64,000 bases of DNA, taken from assembly GCA_007644065.1 (NCBI GenBank), contig VJWN01000005.1:1178001-1242000 (forward strand), in the 5' to 3' direction. The translations under genes and the position numbers were made by a program. The notes under the pieces were generated by a model. It saw nothing but the letters and a program-made list of their open reading frames with translations. It ran no database searches and was not told the DNA's origin. Origin of the DNA: Margaritispora aquatica (lineage: Eukaryota; Ascomycota; Leotiomycetes; Helotiales; Discinellaceae). Shown here piece after piece: positions 44,601-50,830 of the stretch; the stretch's first letter is position 1, and every line of letters begins with the position of its first letter.

Positions 44601-47206
44601 ATAGTGCCTTCTCAACAGATTCGCCCATCATTCATCAGAGGGGATTTGCAGATCATCATGAACATGCTAGAGACAGTGGAGTGCACCTACGCGATGACTC
44701 CCCTGCAACCAGAATTCGAGCACCTGTCTTCACTGCAGACGATGCACTTGCAAGATTATCATGGCCTCCTGTCGATGAGGAAACTGAGACGGTAGATTTG
44801 CATCGTCCCCAACGATCAAAAGCTGCAATATCCAAGAAGCATGCGCATGAAGTGGAACAAACACCTGAAGCTCACGATTCGAAACGCTCCAAGAATGATA
44901 AGGTCACAGATTTGCATCGAGCTCAAAGATTAGTGGAAGATCCAAAACCTTTTGAGCGTGTAGAAAAGACCCTCAACAACAGAGATCTCTTGCCGTCGCA
45001 AACAAAAGAGGAGTCTCTTACGGATGTTCACCGTACGCCTACAGTTCACGGGCGCAAAGTTGGGGAGAGTAGCCTTGTCAAGCAACGTCTGCAAAGATTC
45101 GAATCTCCTGATCTTCCAAAGCCAAATTTTTCGAAAACGGAGTCACCGATACCAGAGATTCGGAAGCTTGATTTACGAAAGGATGACCTGCAGCGATCTC
45201 AATCGCCGAAGTTGGACAGCACTCAGACTCCAAAGCTAGACAAGTACAGGGAGCTCAATGCTTCTCCCATACCAAGAGCGGAGAAGCTGCAAGGTTTCAG
45301 TGATCTCCAAACTGCAGGTATAGTCGCAGGTGCGGCAATTACAGGCGCATCTCTTGGCTTCGCAGCTGCTCGCAAAATCAGTCTAGAAAAGCGACCTGAC
45401 AGTGCTCAGAGTATGAAATCAAGCCCCAACATCAATCGCCTTCGAACTCCAGACATCAAGCGACCTGATAGTGTTGGTAGCAATCGTTCTGCGACTCCTC
45501 CACTTCGCCGCACTAGTCGACAAATAAGTGGGGACTTGAGGTCGCTCAGCCAACGAAGCAAGACGGACCTAGCAAAAGAAGCTGAGCTTGCCGCCGTCAC
45601 AGACACAGCTATCAATACTGCAAACCCCACAGCGAACGAGGGGCGAGCCCGGGCCAAGGACATGGCAGATGTCTATGTATGTTTAATTCCTTCAGTCAAT
45701 TATCTACGACTAACAAGTTCGCAGGATGGCTTCGGCGAAGGCCGCATGGGGTCACCACGCTCACCGACACGACCACACAGTATGCGCCGACGACAAAGTA
45801 TGCAGGTCCTCGACCTCGAATCCAAAGTCGAGCAATTAGCTGCGGAGAATCGTATGCTCGCAGAAGCAAAGGCACAGGCTGAACGCACGTTAATGTCAAG
45901 CCAACATGCGAGCTCATCTTTGGTGGAAAAGGATTCCGAAATCGATAGCCTCAAACGAACACTCGACTGGTTACAAAATGAAGTGCAGAGATTGACGGAG
46001 GTCAATGAAGGGTTAACAAGTGCAAATGTGGTAATTGCTCGACAACACTCTGATCGATATGGGATGCTTGAGAATGAACACGCAGAAGTCTCCCGCGAGC
46101 TTCAGGAAACGCGAGATGCTCACGAGAATTTAAGCGCGGGAATGGAAGGAATTGTGAAGAATCAGGTACAAACAGCAGTCGCAGAGAAAGATCGTGTGAT
46201 TGCTCAGCTACGGGCTGAGTTGGACACGGCAAAGGAAAAGATTCGGGAGATGCAAAGACAAATTCTTGCTGCCAAGGCAAACGACCTGGATTTCCTCACC
46301 ATTCGGGATGAGGATTACTTCGACAATGCTTGCCAGCAATTGTGCCAGCATGTACAGCAATGGGTGCTTCGATTCTCGAAGTTCTCTGATATGCGAGCTT
46401 GTAGGCTCACGAGTGAAATCAACAACGACAAGACTATTGATCGACTCGACAATGCAATCCTCGATGGATCCGATGTGGATAGCTATCTTGCAGATCGAGT
46501 GAAACGTAGAGACGTCTTCATGTCGATGACCATGACGATGGTGTGGGAATTTGTCTTCACCCGATATCTATTTGGTATGGACAGAGAACAGAGACAAAAG
46601 CTCAAGTCATTGGAGAAAACTTTGTCAGAAGTTGGACCTCCATCAGCTGTTCACATGTGGCGGGCAACTACACTCACATTGTTGGCAAGACGCAAAGCAT
46701 TTGCCCAACAACGAGAGCAGGACACCCAGGCGGTCGTGCACGCAATCTTGGAGACATTATCTGAGATTCTCCCGCCACCAAGTCAGCTCGAGACACAAAT
46801 TGAGGACCAGCTGATGAGAGTGATGAAGTCGGCAGTAGATCTCTCTATAGAGATGAGGACACAACGGGCGGAGTACATGATGCTCCCACCTCTTCAGCCA
46901 GAGTACGATGCGAACGGAGATTTGGCCAGCAAAGTCTCGTTCAACTCTGCTCTGATGAACGAGCGTAGCGGAGACACGGTTTCCAACGAGGATTTGGAGA
47001 CGCAGAAGGCCGTTGTGAGGATTGTGCTTTTCCCGTTGGTCGTCAAGAAGGGCGATGACGAAGGAAATGGGGATGAGGAGATTGTGGTTTGCCCTGCACA
47101 GGTTCTTGTGGCCAAGGCGAAGAAGGCGAGGTTTATGGATGGGAACAATCATTCCCGGGTTAGCATGCAGAGCTCTATGCCTGCGGGAGATGACAGCGTT
47201 ATTTAG
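26696..47206 (+). CDS. lah: giant Leashin/'involucrin repeat' protein, about 6820 aa, two exons
   Basis: The frame is open for 20.5 kb. I infer one 48-bp intron (45677..45724; GTATGT, a CTAAC branch, CAG) that is stop-free and in frame, so exons are 26696..45676 and 45725..47206. The order is: basic Ser-rich head with an 11-Ser run; RD-rich repeats; YQEP repeats (28018-28136); a K/R/E-rich stretch; then from about 30480 to 44215 dozens of lysine blocks (KKSKKDKKKRK type) separated by acidic Pro/Glu/Val/Thr spacers; a coiled coil (about 6345-6515); and a folded helical C-terminal domain. Eight Ala/Gly-rich hydrophobic segments recur. Fungal proteins of this plan are annotated 'involucrin repeat protein' and correspond to Leashin/Lah, which tethers Woronin bodies to the cortex or septal pore; in Neurospora the locus makes two products, in Aspergillus one fused giant. 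A single stop-free frame here suggests the fused form. Family assignment rests on architecture and my memory of the family. Antisense open frames are shadows. Confidence 0.8.
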   Translation: MADRRRMSPDGSLRRENTRNDPSRRSVYDERERESQRMRPRGAVELSSSSSSSSSSSYLDISRSFPPNKTGILTFFTAPSERRRLRKRRSKKGLFRINTGNSSSSSLDGDLAYGTGFIKQSKRSVRSRKGKDIDRERYTERERDKYRDRDQYRDRGDRDRYSDRDRPGSGIGKRPGSGMGRGVTDAEILLVGAGLAKLARDQNKIDLKARGNPRRSELYGANETNFGQSGTSRGLGPSKVSHEPVPDDDGWESASDDESDSSVNSALAFDNDTNKSKWKHFFGRRKYKPKSRKSSVVDPRLFGPHNSLHSHVDGPVGFADVTWNSSTEFGQGSTFSFPSEPSGSASASQQSLTKLVPVAIDEKISYDGSSGNAGQYNPQPGYSQRRDPRHEELKDQNVSSQYGAQVAPSVIANPRYEPDRGPLITDQYSSTQARPAPPLDHYSEPSRYQEPPRYTEPNRYPEPSKYQEAGKYQEPNRYQDARDSTFSIAQPSYISSRPEPIPLQQPQPITPVSQSIFEPTYPARSESGGILKKTSSSTGRNSSIAAAALAGITAGAVIASVRDDRKDRQREEELAELEKDRLRRRESEKKDSKDDRRRDKRSSSERDDKKEKVREKDKKKYDSDERRREKKRDSRREETRDEKEERREKRREERRSERSDYDPRSSTRSEVTVVPAPINPFDFQVRDDAFPTPTVDSIEAHRRSDPVPIIPTASIVTVEREPDFTRKRNYSIKEPPAKYEPEPPRDYFPQEQDRRPRDREERDRPLHKAEEILQEVQHSTAPYDAVVISTVIAAEEVRKTRAQQRREERNSDYDEYNRTPREVVPEKKRDPIQEEADKAYREIVMARKIASEVIRQRSPSPNRSVVHKYDVDDDEEEAVKIVTPPEMADRKQKGPYDAPNADFVHDYEFQSPTEVHTFVIPELSMTRSLPPGTLPKRDPDTIQPRPILNLVRPTPTPSPAPEKQAQRSQPSRRRSKSVDRENPKPESNSETDSRTVVEESQPKYTASDVVIGPRGNVIISPTTSTVSKGVTWGENETKHYEVESPSDHREEFISHSEVRTREVPEEIQQGPNSKTRGWGALAGSIIGMGAIGAVAAAAADESSALSQSKGEDRKSASAYEYRGVVVEPDSPPRSRRTSVSVDQRQPSPPAPGPKPTISQTTHMPGAFDDDIEFTAAVAAGLEDTGFNPDIVIDDPAFRRRDSPPGSNEHPLYRAPFAETVTDLGTISSNPPGAQGFVIGEVASTPQEWRSVSPPKEEEVPMKLSKKEQKKLDKARRQSGDVTPAEETPVTREIVEEPESYFVEPKLSKKDQKKLDKSRRQSGDVTPLVETPIVETPALREIEVVEEPESYFVEPKLSKKEQKKRDKEAQRQRSLNDDVSPPAELSLMEQIVVEPEPYFETPKKSKKSKNGFSSFEETPDESSRVSRSVSVPVDVYADLANDKDDWATETKKSKKSKRESDRYDSPARSVPSSEVGIEERSSSRKSKRDSSRYDSPARSEVASEVGSSKRDKSKRRSESYDVDPTEVSLPPSTPSEASEYDDSRRSRKSSGRDSGIFSSADRGESRSVVSAGASRYDDDEPRKSKKKSRSGTKDDYDDTRSVASAPAGDDWEDSKKSKKKDKKDDKKDEKRSSGFFGFFGSKSESGARDESPKNAKDDTEDVKKKKKKRSSTADSSSLYSGIGATSVNDLSRSSSVSNGKTNGNGSHHDYDKYEDGTRSDGEREKKKSRSRSASTSSKKDSFLGSTGTLGAGAGVAGAAVAIAAQQYLQTKAANTNDSEKTEDTRSMSLDQLLEREEALDPDIPHRVFRPSIDPQYGDLLPLPPSGPTSPHVEPVDELPGLPDSRPGTPEADRIARERAMSAISTFRKNQQETPTKSPSQSAVPVRFFLGNRSTPPSPVPVRASPMQSPAAPNQEPLSFPKFKSRPTSWEGSKEFRPLYLVESHRRGSNAQLAEAEEAALPPSQVTSRSSSQNDFGNRDLDEPSYDSVDPLYIDTDLVRSSSPAQLLGSEQSTPKALFHDKDIGHGADTAETPKGEHFDYELPSQTRQRSPSPPAQKSGVSAENIIAGVAVAGLAAAAGGLISDLVNKKDDIDNDSTFTENRPSPVDVVSKDRSSYLLKSSPVPSKFDDFSTDSPIHTPNFSSNREVLHSIDERDNVADTMTEEEISREREKALESLSGGPTPQKEPTEDLTTAGITEAEPIDEFAFTTPKKSKKDKKKNKGLSRSLTQDDLPTLTESSTTPQPEASTVIEQAPVEETPTKTKSDKKKAKKKSKSFSAWDEPEETQQPVETTLDSAFEPLPVPPSLFPDRTNISEEPSISQPDRNLEDKSALVPEVIPEPQTEEELDEFHDALDEKIHTPEVAQKPEESLPAEEGFAPVSKKDKKDKKKDKKKSKTISLEPEIVIADEILEGTTVSPEDVFEDAQAGVDEPLEASLPSNPKKSKKDKKKGKSTASWEETEPEEAEATLQTTRDIVHDVPPVITQPIEEEVSVSKSSKKDKKKRKSQVTFELDEPVIPEPAQETVEDVQVVVNEPIADFSVPLKSSKKDKKKRKSESSPDPVMPPITDSTVTEQSKDGLKDDIPEQPVEDEFPMPKLSNKDKKKRKSQNTFNEQDTLPVDDPVVLESSKEIFEEPTSIDQDVIDNHSLGEVALDGSELKKENIAPTDVPLQSSDLEKSGLIPESSISAENLVTQERSIEETTHVPETSALPEESVSEVIASIEQHPSSVNEATISEGMETSEKSQITVSEPDVPVVEAQDYASHVEETTPDPDSLEAFSSSKKKKKKPKKAQTIDDGDKLLATTPTDTESRELKSEDMIPEPEISSSNPTPTGGPGAWPMTPATPQTGGEVQEATSKGYFATAASLLPAAAAGAALLMTKPFRKDSPRMDASIPPVTESKALEADAPLVLANIPEPEASAPDGLKAGYKDEQLSLARQLQEEFASGSKKSSKKDKKKRQSLPSTPDRLPSRSRAVDDIMEDHHRARSLSIEPSAEGSSGSPANPERVNIYSEEQLELARQMKEEFAAKKSKKEKKGRKGRTLTQEDDFSSPNFDEAQGSGAGTPQIDVSEAVSKGDGFAAGYQEDQLSLARQLQAEFGSGSSSKKSKKDKKRRSTSQTPLEQDRTDDYFGEQFQSLEPAQLEDPPVSPGSQVQQVTPVRDGLAVGYNEDQLELARQMQEEFAAKKSKKDKKDKKRQSLLRTTTEDNFSDTKDIEDPSLVDAPAVEHTDEPNTLPEAEEEFPASEKKSKKEKKGKKRGNLLRGTTDESLGLEGAPADIEIPLNEDSPQGLVEEVPSEPASIEQRDDFVTSKKSKKDRKGKNRVTEVETLVPDAAPAQTENDDNAQADDTLQAREIIPDIEEEFAPIKKSKKDKKGKKRADADEIPVLDAENDAQAEIVDVQPEILPEILPEIENDFAPTKKSKKDKNKKKRESPMPTDTEDLPTPELDPTLTNDANTTSDVVDTTQDVAPVEIEEDFGSVKKSKKEKKGKKKDSLMRANLEEVPILDSESTPPTEEVVESSEPKPTIDVEDDFAPTKKSKKEKKGKKKDTFVEPDFEELPVPDSEPALPVDETINPLDDAPDSVPTLNTEDFAPIKKLKKDKKNKKSNIVNQEYVDEASNAEPAAPSSENDPIQPDIVTNNQELLPIEIEDDFSPAKISKKEKKGKKRDSAIVDKDGAEPSTIIIDEPQTVTENSEELPAPTQSSTQEETALTTEPQEDNLPAVVVDDIPTQTLEEDSFTSGKKSKKDKKKKRETTTFDPSSDLAKSESFQEVSEPTSVDFVPPTPPAGPTEEDIDFPVKKSKKDKKKRQSLLAQEDVAPQPEIEEIPTETILPSESPSTESPAPTLATEAIPDTLDDFTPKKSKKDKKKKKQDLLSSVDDDLPAPETAAEEKPLESETQGQDLVLAPYPEEEPDTVEFSAKKSKKDKKKSKKSSVGLESSFEPEPALETIIAQPVSEESANPDDLFGDYNLSKGSKKDKKKRKNSIKTDSAEASGYSTPLDPLSEAVEIVLPSEDISEQAIVPKNLDPVLETDTLQDQISTPAEDEWDSLSRKNAKKSKGKGKRPSKVELEEPSETSTPLEPVSEQIVPTFSTQPTAIEQPVEQAIDNTIISGRREPADEPLDEWAATKKSKKDKKKRKGSSKFDVDDPIPESAELTPLPEPTTPFSDEPAPIERSLNTEPDLQVDPVLEEPAIDKPSDTLTPEKSEKAEDLEIISEKVVIDDASSTSFESIQQPPEAIIPSLSTESTALGQSQSFVNEPEDTPAAQEVVDEPLEEWASTKKSKKDKKKRKGSSKFGLDEPTPEPMEALVSEPLSIDKGKTKVDSQAEQAKEIDGPVPVTLEDIPEELPEQPSLSRKNSKKSKKSKKSSGKEEFDEPTDVPIQPEPQSETAQEVTTEPATTEEPTVHEVLSQPLQEDLDVAKDNVVENPVEETFEEWAPSKKSKKDKKKGKSTRSPSLEEPSEASVAQTSMEQTLDEATHATLPTEDVAEKEILEFTPESNAISPPIEEPAFEPFEEVAPTKKSKKDKKKGKSSVVLDQEISSVAPTQLEPIAEPLEEAVHTFLPGEDSIQRDILDHTAVTTVTDSFMEDLDEGKTEDLTPAKKSKKDKKKKKGMATWDEDIPTVADASQPVADVIDAQLLSDEPTETHDIDKNLEDTIPQEVISVEPSNDPSEEWAPTPKKSKKDKKKKKDLATWDEELPAVVDAPQSIAEVIDTQIPSDAITEIHDSNKTLDDTISQEVISVEPANETPEEWAPTPKKSKKDKKKKKDSAIVDFEESPVPVTPLEESSDKKDTISPSAEPDSIAEEQPIQLPSEQDFTPQDTQQEHVQESVDEWAGTSSKKSGKAKKNRKPGISTPVEAIAAATALAGVAAIAASSLGNESSNQDTTLEGEDKAIAVEPEDEWGSASTKKSKKDKKKRKSGLSTPFEEDIELPKSTVDEIDQSSSEIQGTTDVQQETPIQDIHSVEPSVESESIEPAEDWAAIPVKKSKKDKKKKSGLSTPKEEFVPEPEPSQLEQLAPSDSSRDISIEQPQSSLDPVSLDLPSLTSVQDNAENTGDDWGSVSVKKSKKDKKRKPGLTNTKEELVPEPEPSELKQLTDSKDVNLEQSQSIAEPTIVEPPMLTAGQHDTENAEDEWGSVSVKKSKKDKKRKPEKATKIEEVTPEVEQISSEAAFILSTTDVLSEEVKHVTEPVTSEGATETATEQVDNGAEDEWGAASTKKSKKDKKKRKADISTPVEPSQEPENLPVAEKDASVNPPDPLQDPIGQEPASREPSDEFSGTFESKKSKKDKKKRKPEISTPVEPIEELEILPLEDKHVSSSAEPSVNPDEVLKDSIDQELLSNEPNDESAGVFESKKSKKDKKKGRSGLSTPLEESAPTEREISSLVDTIKTIPHPGPIDLFHATTSSSTAFENEPQARDQVAVEVDVSEEKRPDPMVQGTQFSDSPFMEAKDEDAPEDPLAFVTKRSKKEKKGKRASKFDSESEPSTSIPIPLSPPAENTKSASAKPEHPIAIPYVEEPREIEPELQSAASKIVDIQDTDKATIVQEEPEVFTISRKGAKKDKRKRQPTIDASTNESGSSKPPVTSWADDVEEAEVERDLPVIEEIAKDESLSHIPIMSPSTDDFVRPSKKGKKSNQRKGSLTEPSATSSIPIVTATGVAAITAALLSKAEKSTPTDIQTPTRKMSKKEKKKMSIDKRAPKEDIFDDPALWEGADPMVFEETKENNDDAGSDGFWSPPQEQVDEPISQEFGEPPVNISRETILAGTHTEPNRGLSPPATPEPRVPIAAPQIVEPPRVEDTQTSQPRLESSSPNPRSLSPSNNTPDFLISSSKTSKDKKKPKNASSRVSDKPASDHQTIPITSSEAIAEPHESMGFSINKSISLDHEPPLNREYITSPQSHQEQQEHFQRRALSPEYERNSPTSSRISTPRSSRPRLSDLPVVLEENLNQVEVAHNPQHHDHVAEEPNRDSAFSTDSPIIHQRGFADHHEHARDSGVHLRDDSPATRIRAPVFTADDALARLSWPPVDEETETVDLHRPQRSKAAISKKHAHEVEQTPEAHDSKRSKNDKVTDLHRAQRLVEDPKPFERVEKTLNNRDLLPSQTKEESLTDVHRTPTVHGRKVGESSLVKQRLQRFESPDLPKPNFSKTESPIPEIRKLDLRKDDLQRSQSPKLDSTQTPKLDKYRELNASPIPRAEKLQGFSDLQTAGIVAGAAITGASLGFAAARKISLEKRPDSAQSMKSSPNINRLRTPDIKRPDSVGSNRSATPPLRRTSRQISGDLRSLSQRSKTDLAKEAELAAVTDTAINTANPTANEGRARAKDMADVYVCLIPSVNYLRLTSSQDGFGEGRMGSPRSPTRPHSMRRRQSMQVLDLESKVEQLAAENRMLAEAKAQAERTLMSSQHASSSLVEKDSEIDSLKRTLDWLQNEVQRLTEVNEGLTSANVVIARQHSDRYGMLENEHAEVSRELQETRDAHENLSAGMEGIVKNQVQTAVAEKDRVIAQLRAELDTAKEKIREMQRQILAAKANDLDFLTIRDEDYFDNACQQLCQHVQQWVLRFSKFSDMRACRLTSEINNDKTIDRLDNAILDGSDVDSYLADRVKRRDVFMSMTMTMVWEFVFTRYLFGMDREQRQKLKSLEKTLSEVGPPSAVHMWRATTLTLLARRKAFAQQREQDTQAVVHAILETLSEILPPPSQLETQIEDQLMRVMKSAVDLSIEMRTQRAEYMMLPPLQPEYDANGDLASKVSFNSALMNERSGDTVSNEDLETQKAVVRIVLFPLVVKKGDDEGNGDEEIVVCPAQVLVAKAKKARFMDGNNHSRVSMQSSMPAGDDSVI
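28018..28136 (+). repeat. coding YQEP-type tandem repeat inside the giant gene
   Basis: About seven copies of a 5-7 residue unit (YSEPSR, YQEPPR, YTEPNR, YPEPSK, YQEAGK, YQEPNR, YQDAR) follow each other, encoded by diverged TATCAAGAGCCT-like DNA. Confidence 0.85.
30478..44215 (+). repeat. coding region of lysine-block repeats (KKSKKDKKK type)
   Basis: Short near-identical DNA units (AAGAAATCCAAGAAGGACAA and variants) encode a basic block every 25-150 residues over 13.7 kb. Spacers are acidic and diverged, often with an aromatic-acidic lead-in just before the block (EEFAP, DEWGS, EEWAP). The early copies are LSKKEQKKLDK; the later ones settle to KKSKKDKKKRK or KKSKKEKKGKK. Confidence 0.9.
35450..36260 (+). 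repeat. four-copy helical module preceding lysine blocks
   Basis: Four copies of about 28 residues follow the pattern GY-x-E-D/E-Q-L-x-L-A-R-Q-L/M-x-E/A-E-F, each directly followed by a lysine block. They start near 35455, 35700, 35918 and 36165. An example is YNEDQLELARQMQEEFA. Confidence 0.9.
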
Positions 47207-48640
47207 ATGGTTCACGATGATATCCTTTTGTTGCGGTGCGTTAATGACTGCATATCCGGGGCGTCAATTTGATTTGGGAAAGGAAGGCAATCTGGAAGGC
47301 ATGGTTGTAAGATGTCGTTGTATCCTGTACATTCTCTTTTGTTTATTAGTATTTATTATTTCGTAAAAGTAGTTAGCCAATTTAATGCGTGTGTTTAATC
47401 AATCGATGTTTGTTCAACGACCATGTACGGTGATCTCAGGTCCAATCCGTTGTGAGCTATGCTTTGCTTTACATATTTTACTTTATCCATGACCTGAAGG
47501 TCTTCGTTTCTAAGAGAGGGGGCCCAGCGTCTACAATTCTCCTGGAAAAGGAGTCTTCAATATGTCCACTTGTGTTGTTCTTGTTCTCCCAATTCCTACT
47601 TTTCCTCCTCCAGCACCCGATATCGCAGAGGCGAAAACAATAAGCTTTCTTTCAAATGCCGAGTATTTTTTTACCAACTACCAGCTAGGTAGTCGAGTGG
47701 ATCGCAACTACCTTATTCTCGGGTCAAGGGTCCTGTCCCGAGTCCCACCACCAGAGCAGACAGGATGAACTTGAAATCGGGAAGCCGAGTTGGCGGGTAA
47801 GGTACGGATGGCATCCAAGCCAAGCCAAGTCAAGTTCAATCTCACAATTCCAAGTTCCAAGGTCCAGTCCAGTTCAGCTCAGTTCAGTTCAGTTCAGTCC
47901 GCCCTCCTCCGTTCCTCTCCGTTCCTCTCCGTTCCATTCCTTCCTCGCCTCTGTTGTCTGATGAGTCTGGTGGAGCCCACCGTGCCCACCTGGTCAGTTC
48001 AGTTCAGTTCAGTTCCAGTTCAGTTTGGCATGAGCACGAGCCTTTCGCATGTCATGGCAGTTTGTAATACCCCAACCCTATCATCACCCTCTGATTGGCC
48101 AACCCGACGACAGATAACGCTACGCCCGTTCCGGCGACATTGCTTATCTTCAACCTCTCGCGTGCGAGACGGTTCGAGTCGTCCGTTTCGTTTGTTGCTA
48201 GGTTTCTCCGGTGGCGGTGGTGTTTTTTTTTTTTACGGTTTGTGGTTTTTTTTGCGTGTGCAAAAAAAAAATCCATTATTCCAAAACGGCAACCAAGACG
48301 TCTTTGGATTGAGTGGTTTCTTACGTCATGGTTTGAGACCTTTTATTTTTTAATCGTATTTTCTAAACGGGAAGGGGAGAGAGGGAGATCTTTGGACATG
48401 GGAGCCGAAGACGGAGGATAGAAGAAGGAGGGGGGAGGGTTGGTTGAATCCGGTATATAATTTGGGCATGTAGATGAGAGAGATGAGGGTGAGAATTTTT
48501 ATCAAGTCAGACGGGACAGAGACATGAGAGTGAAAATGAAATGAAAGATGAAAATGCCTCAGCGAAACTTCCAATTTGGAGAGTCTCATGTCACCGAGAA
48601 CTTTTTTCCTCCTTCCTTCCCCGGTTTTTGTATTGTCTGG

Positions 48641-48676
48641 GGTGAGGTGAGGTGAGGTGAGGTGAGGTGAGGTGAA
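48641..48676. repeat. GGTGA pentanucleotide microsatellite
   Basis: Seven consecutive GGTGA units, the last one altered to GGTGAAG. Confidence 0.85.
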
Positions 48677-48913
48677 GTGCAGTTTCCTTTCTTTTTTTTT
48701 CTGGCTCTCTTCAACCTTTCATTTCAAGCCACCTCAGATCTCACGGCAGGCATGGATGATGGAGGATGGATGACCAACCTCATGCAACAGGAAGGAAGTT
48801 ACCTACTTTGTCGAAGGAAGGAAGGAAGGAAGCATCATGGAAGGTGGAAGGGTGTGAGTGAGGCTGTGGATTGAGGAAGGTAGTCTCCGACCTGATTCAA
48901 CCAACCATCTTGG

Positions 48914-48950
48914 AGAAGAGTGAGAAGAGTGAGAAGAGTGAGAAGAGTGC
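48914..48950. repeat. GAGAAGAGT 9-bp tandem repeat
   Basis: Four perfect copies of the nine-base unit in non-coding DNA. Confidence 0.85.
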
Positions 48951-50393
48951 AAGAGAGCTTGATATTTCTTGGACTTTTTCCACAACTTGTTTTGCAGCTG
49001 ATCGTCAGATATCTACCTACCAACTCAGTGCAGAATCGCGCCAAGAGCACAGATCTGATCACATTCTGCACGTATGGCAGGCAGCCCACTAAAATTCTAT
49101 AATCCCTCTTTTATAGTTACAGTACTGTATTGTTGCTGCTGCTGTCGTCGTCGTGCGATTTCGCTTCCAGATCATGTCGAAATTCCTCAGCCATGTCTCT
49201 CCCTCTCTCTCATGAAAAAAAAGGAAAAAAGAAGGAGTACAGAAACATCCTTCTACCGTACCCCACAGTTCCACTCCTCGGACGACATTCCGTTACATGA
49301 TGGGCGTCGATTTGGCGGTTATAAAAGCCCTTGAGTGGCCAAATGGGTATTAAGGTACGTAACTCTCCTGAAAAACAAAGGTGTTCCCCCACGATCCCCA
49401 TCCCATACCCATGCCCATACCCATACCCAGAACCGGAGCCTCGTTGTTACCTCGTTACAGTAATACAGTAATCTTATGGCACGCATAACGTACTTCAAGG
49501 TCTTCAAACTGATACAACTCTGGGATTCTACCTACACCCCGGGGTTGTGACTTGTGAGACACAGGCATGTTCAACATGGTTTGCCCAATGGAAAGAAGAT
49601 GCTGCATTCATTCTCGGGGGGGGGGGAGTGGAAAGTAGGATAATAAATGTCGTCCAATCGATTGTTTTTTGAAGGGCTTCAGCTTCAGGCGAGACTTCGC
49701 AGATCGATTTATCATCCCATCTGGAAATCCTGTGGATACCTTGGTGATTATTCGGTCACTCCACCAGGACTCTCATCCAATGCCTTTGCTCTCCTCCTTC
49801 AAGGACCACCCACGCCCACGCTTTGGCAGAGAGAAATGGAAGAGAGGGAGAGAGACACACACGTGAGAGCGAAAGTACTCGTGGATGATAAATTTTGTCA
49901 TATCGAATTGCAATTTCATGCATCAGCCAAAGAGACATCCTTAATATGGCATTCGGCAGATAAATACCTAATCATTATTAGCAAAATAATAATAACTCGA
50001 GTCTTTCGTCACCTTCCAAGCCAATCCCACGCCAGATACCTACCTACCTTACCTACCTTACCTAGGAACCAACAGAACTAGCTACCGATGTCCTTGACAG
50101 TTCCTTCAGATACCTGGCAAAACCCGCATGCAAGATCTAACTTTCAGAAATAGATCTTCATACTTTTTACCCGCGTTCCCATAAAAATCATGACCTGCCG
50201 CCCTGCCGCATCCATTCCCTGCACGCCGGGTGGGCCACTGGCCTGCTTGTTGCTTGCTGCAGGGCAAGGGTATTAATTGGAAGGCAAGATGCAAGTTACA
50301 AAGTACCAAATCAAGAGTCTCGTGCGGTCAGAATAATGACGAAAGAATGAGAGAGTCGCGTGTTTTGGTAAAAAACTATACGATACCTTACCG

Positions 50394-50830
50394 AGATAAT
50401 ACTCATCAGCAGTGCAGGTGGAAACTAGGACCTGAACTGAAACTTTGACCGGAAATGGACGGTAATGGATGGGTAACTCGACTAAATGATTCACCCACGC
50501 TCTTCGACTTTTTTCGACTTCCCGAGACTCACGCCATTCATCCTTATTCGACTGTTCGAGGTCTTGGTATTCGAGAATGTCTTCTTCTAAGTGGATCAAT
50601 CCAGTGGGTTATCTGTCGCTGGGCTGGACTGGGGCTTGTCAAGCACTCAAGCTTGTCCACCTTACCATACTAAGTTGTCTTGGTTCTTGGTAAAACAGAG
50701 TCAAGAGATGGCCCCAGTTATTATCATTTATCTCTTCCAGCACAGCCAGCCTGTTGCAGGACAGCGCCCAACATTCATTTGTAAGGACTAAACACAATCG
50801 TAATTCAACCGGACCCTGGGTTATCTATCA
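50394..50830. promoter_or_regulatory. cluster of GATA-factor (AreA/NIT2-type) sites upstream of the ammonium transporter
   Basis: HGATAR matches are visible at 50394-50399 (AGATAA), 50609-50614 (TTATCT), 50721-50726 (TTATCA), 50728-50733 (TTATCT), 50821-50826 (TTATCT) and 50825-50830 (CTATCA). They lie 360-800 bp before the start codon. Fungal ammonium permease genes are classically activated by AreA/NIT2 under nitrogen limitation, so the clustering fits, although single GATA sites are common by chance. Confidence 0.5.

Noticed and set aside
48100..48190. A GGTTCGAGTC string resembling the T-loop of a tRNA
   Set aside because: No matching acceptor, D-arm or anticodon stems could be folded around it.
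47790..48353. 187-codon + strand open frame
   Set aside because: It is built from CAGTT and TCCGTTCC microsatellites and T-runs, giving Ser/Val/Gln/Phe repeats.
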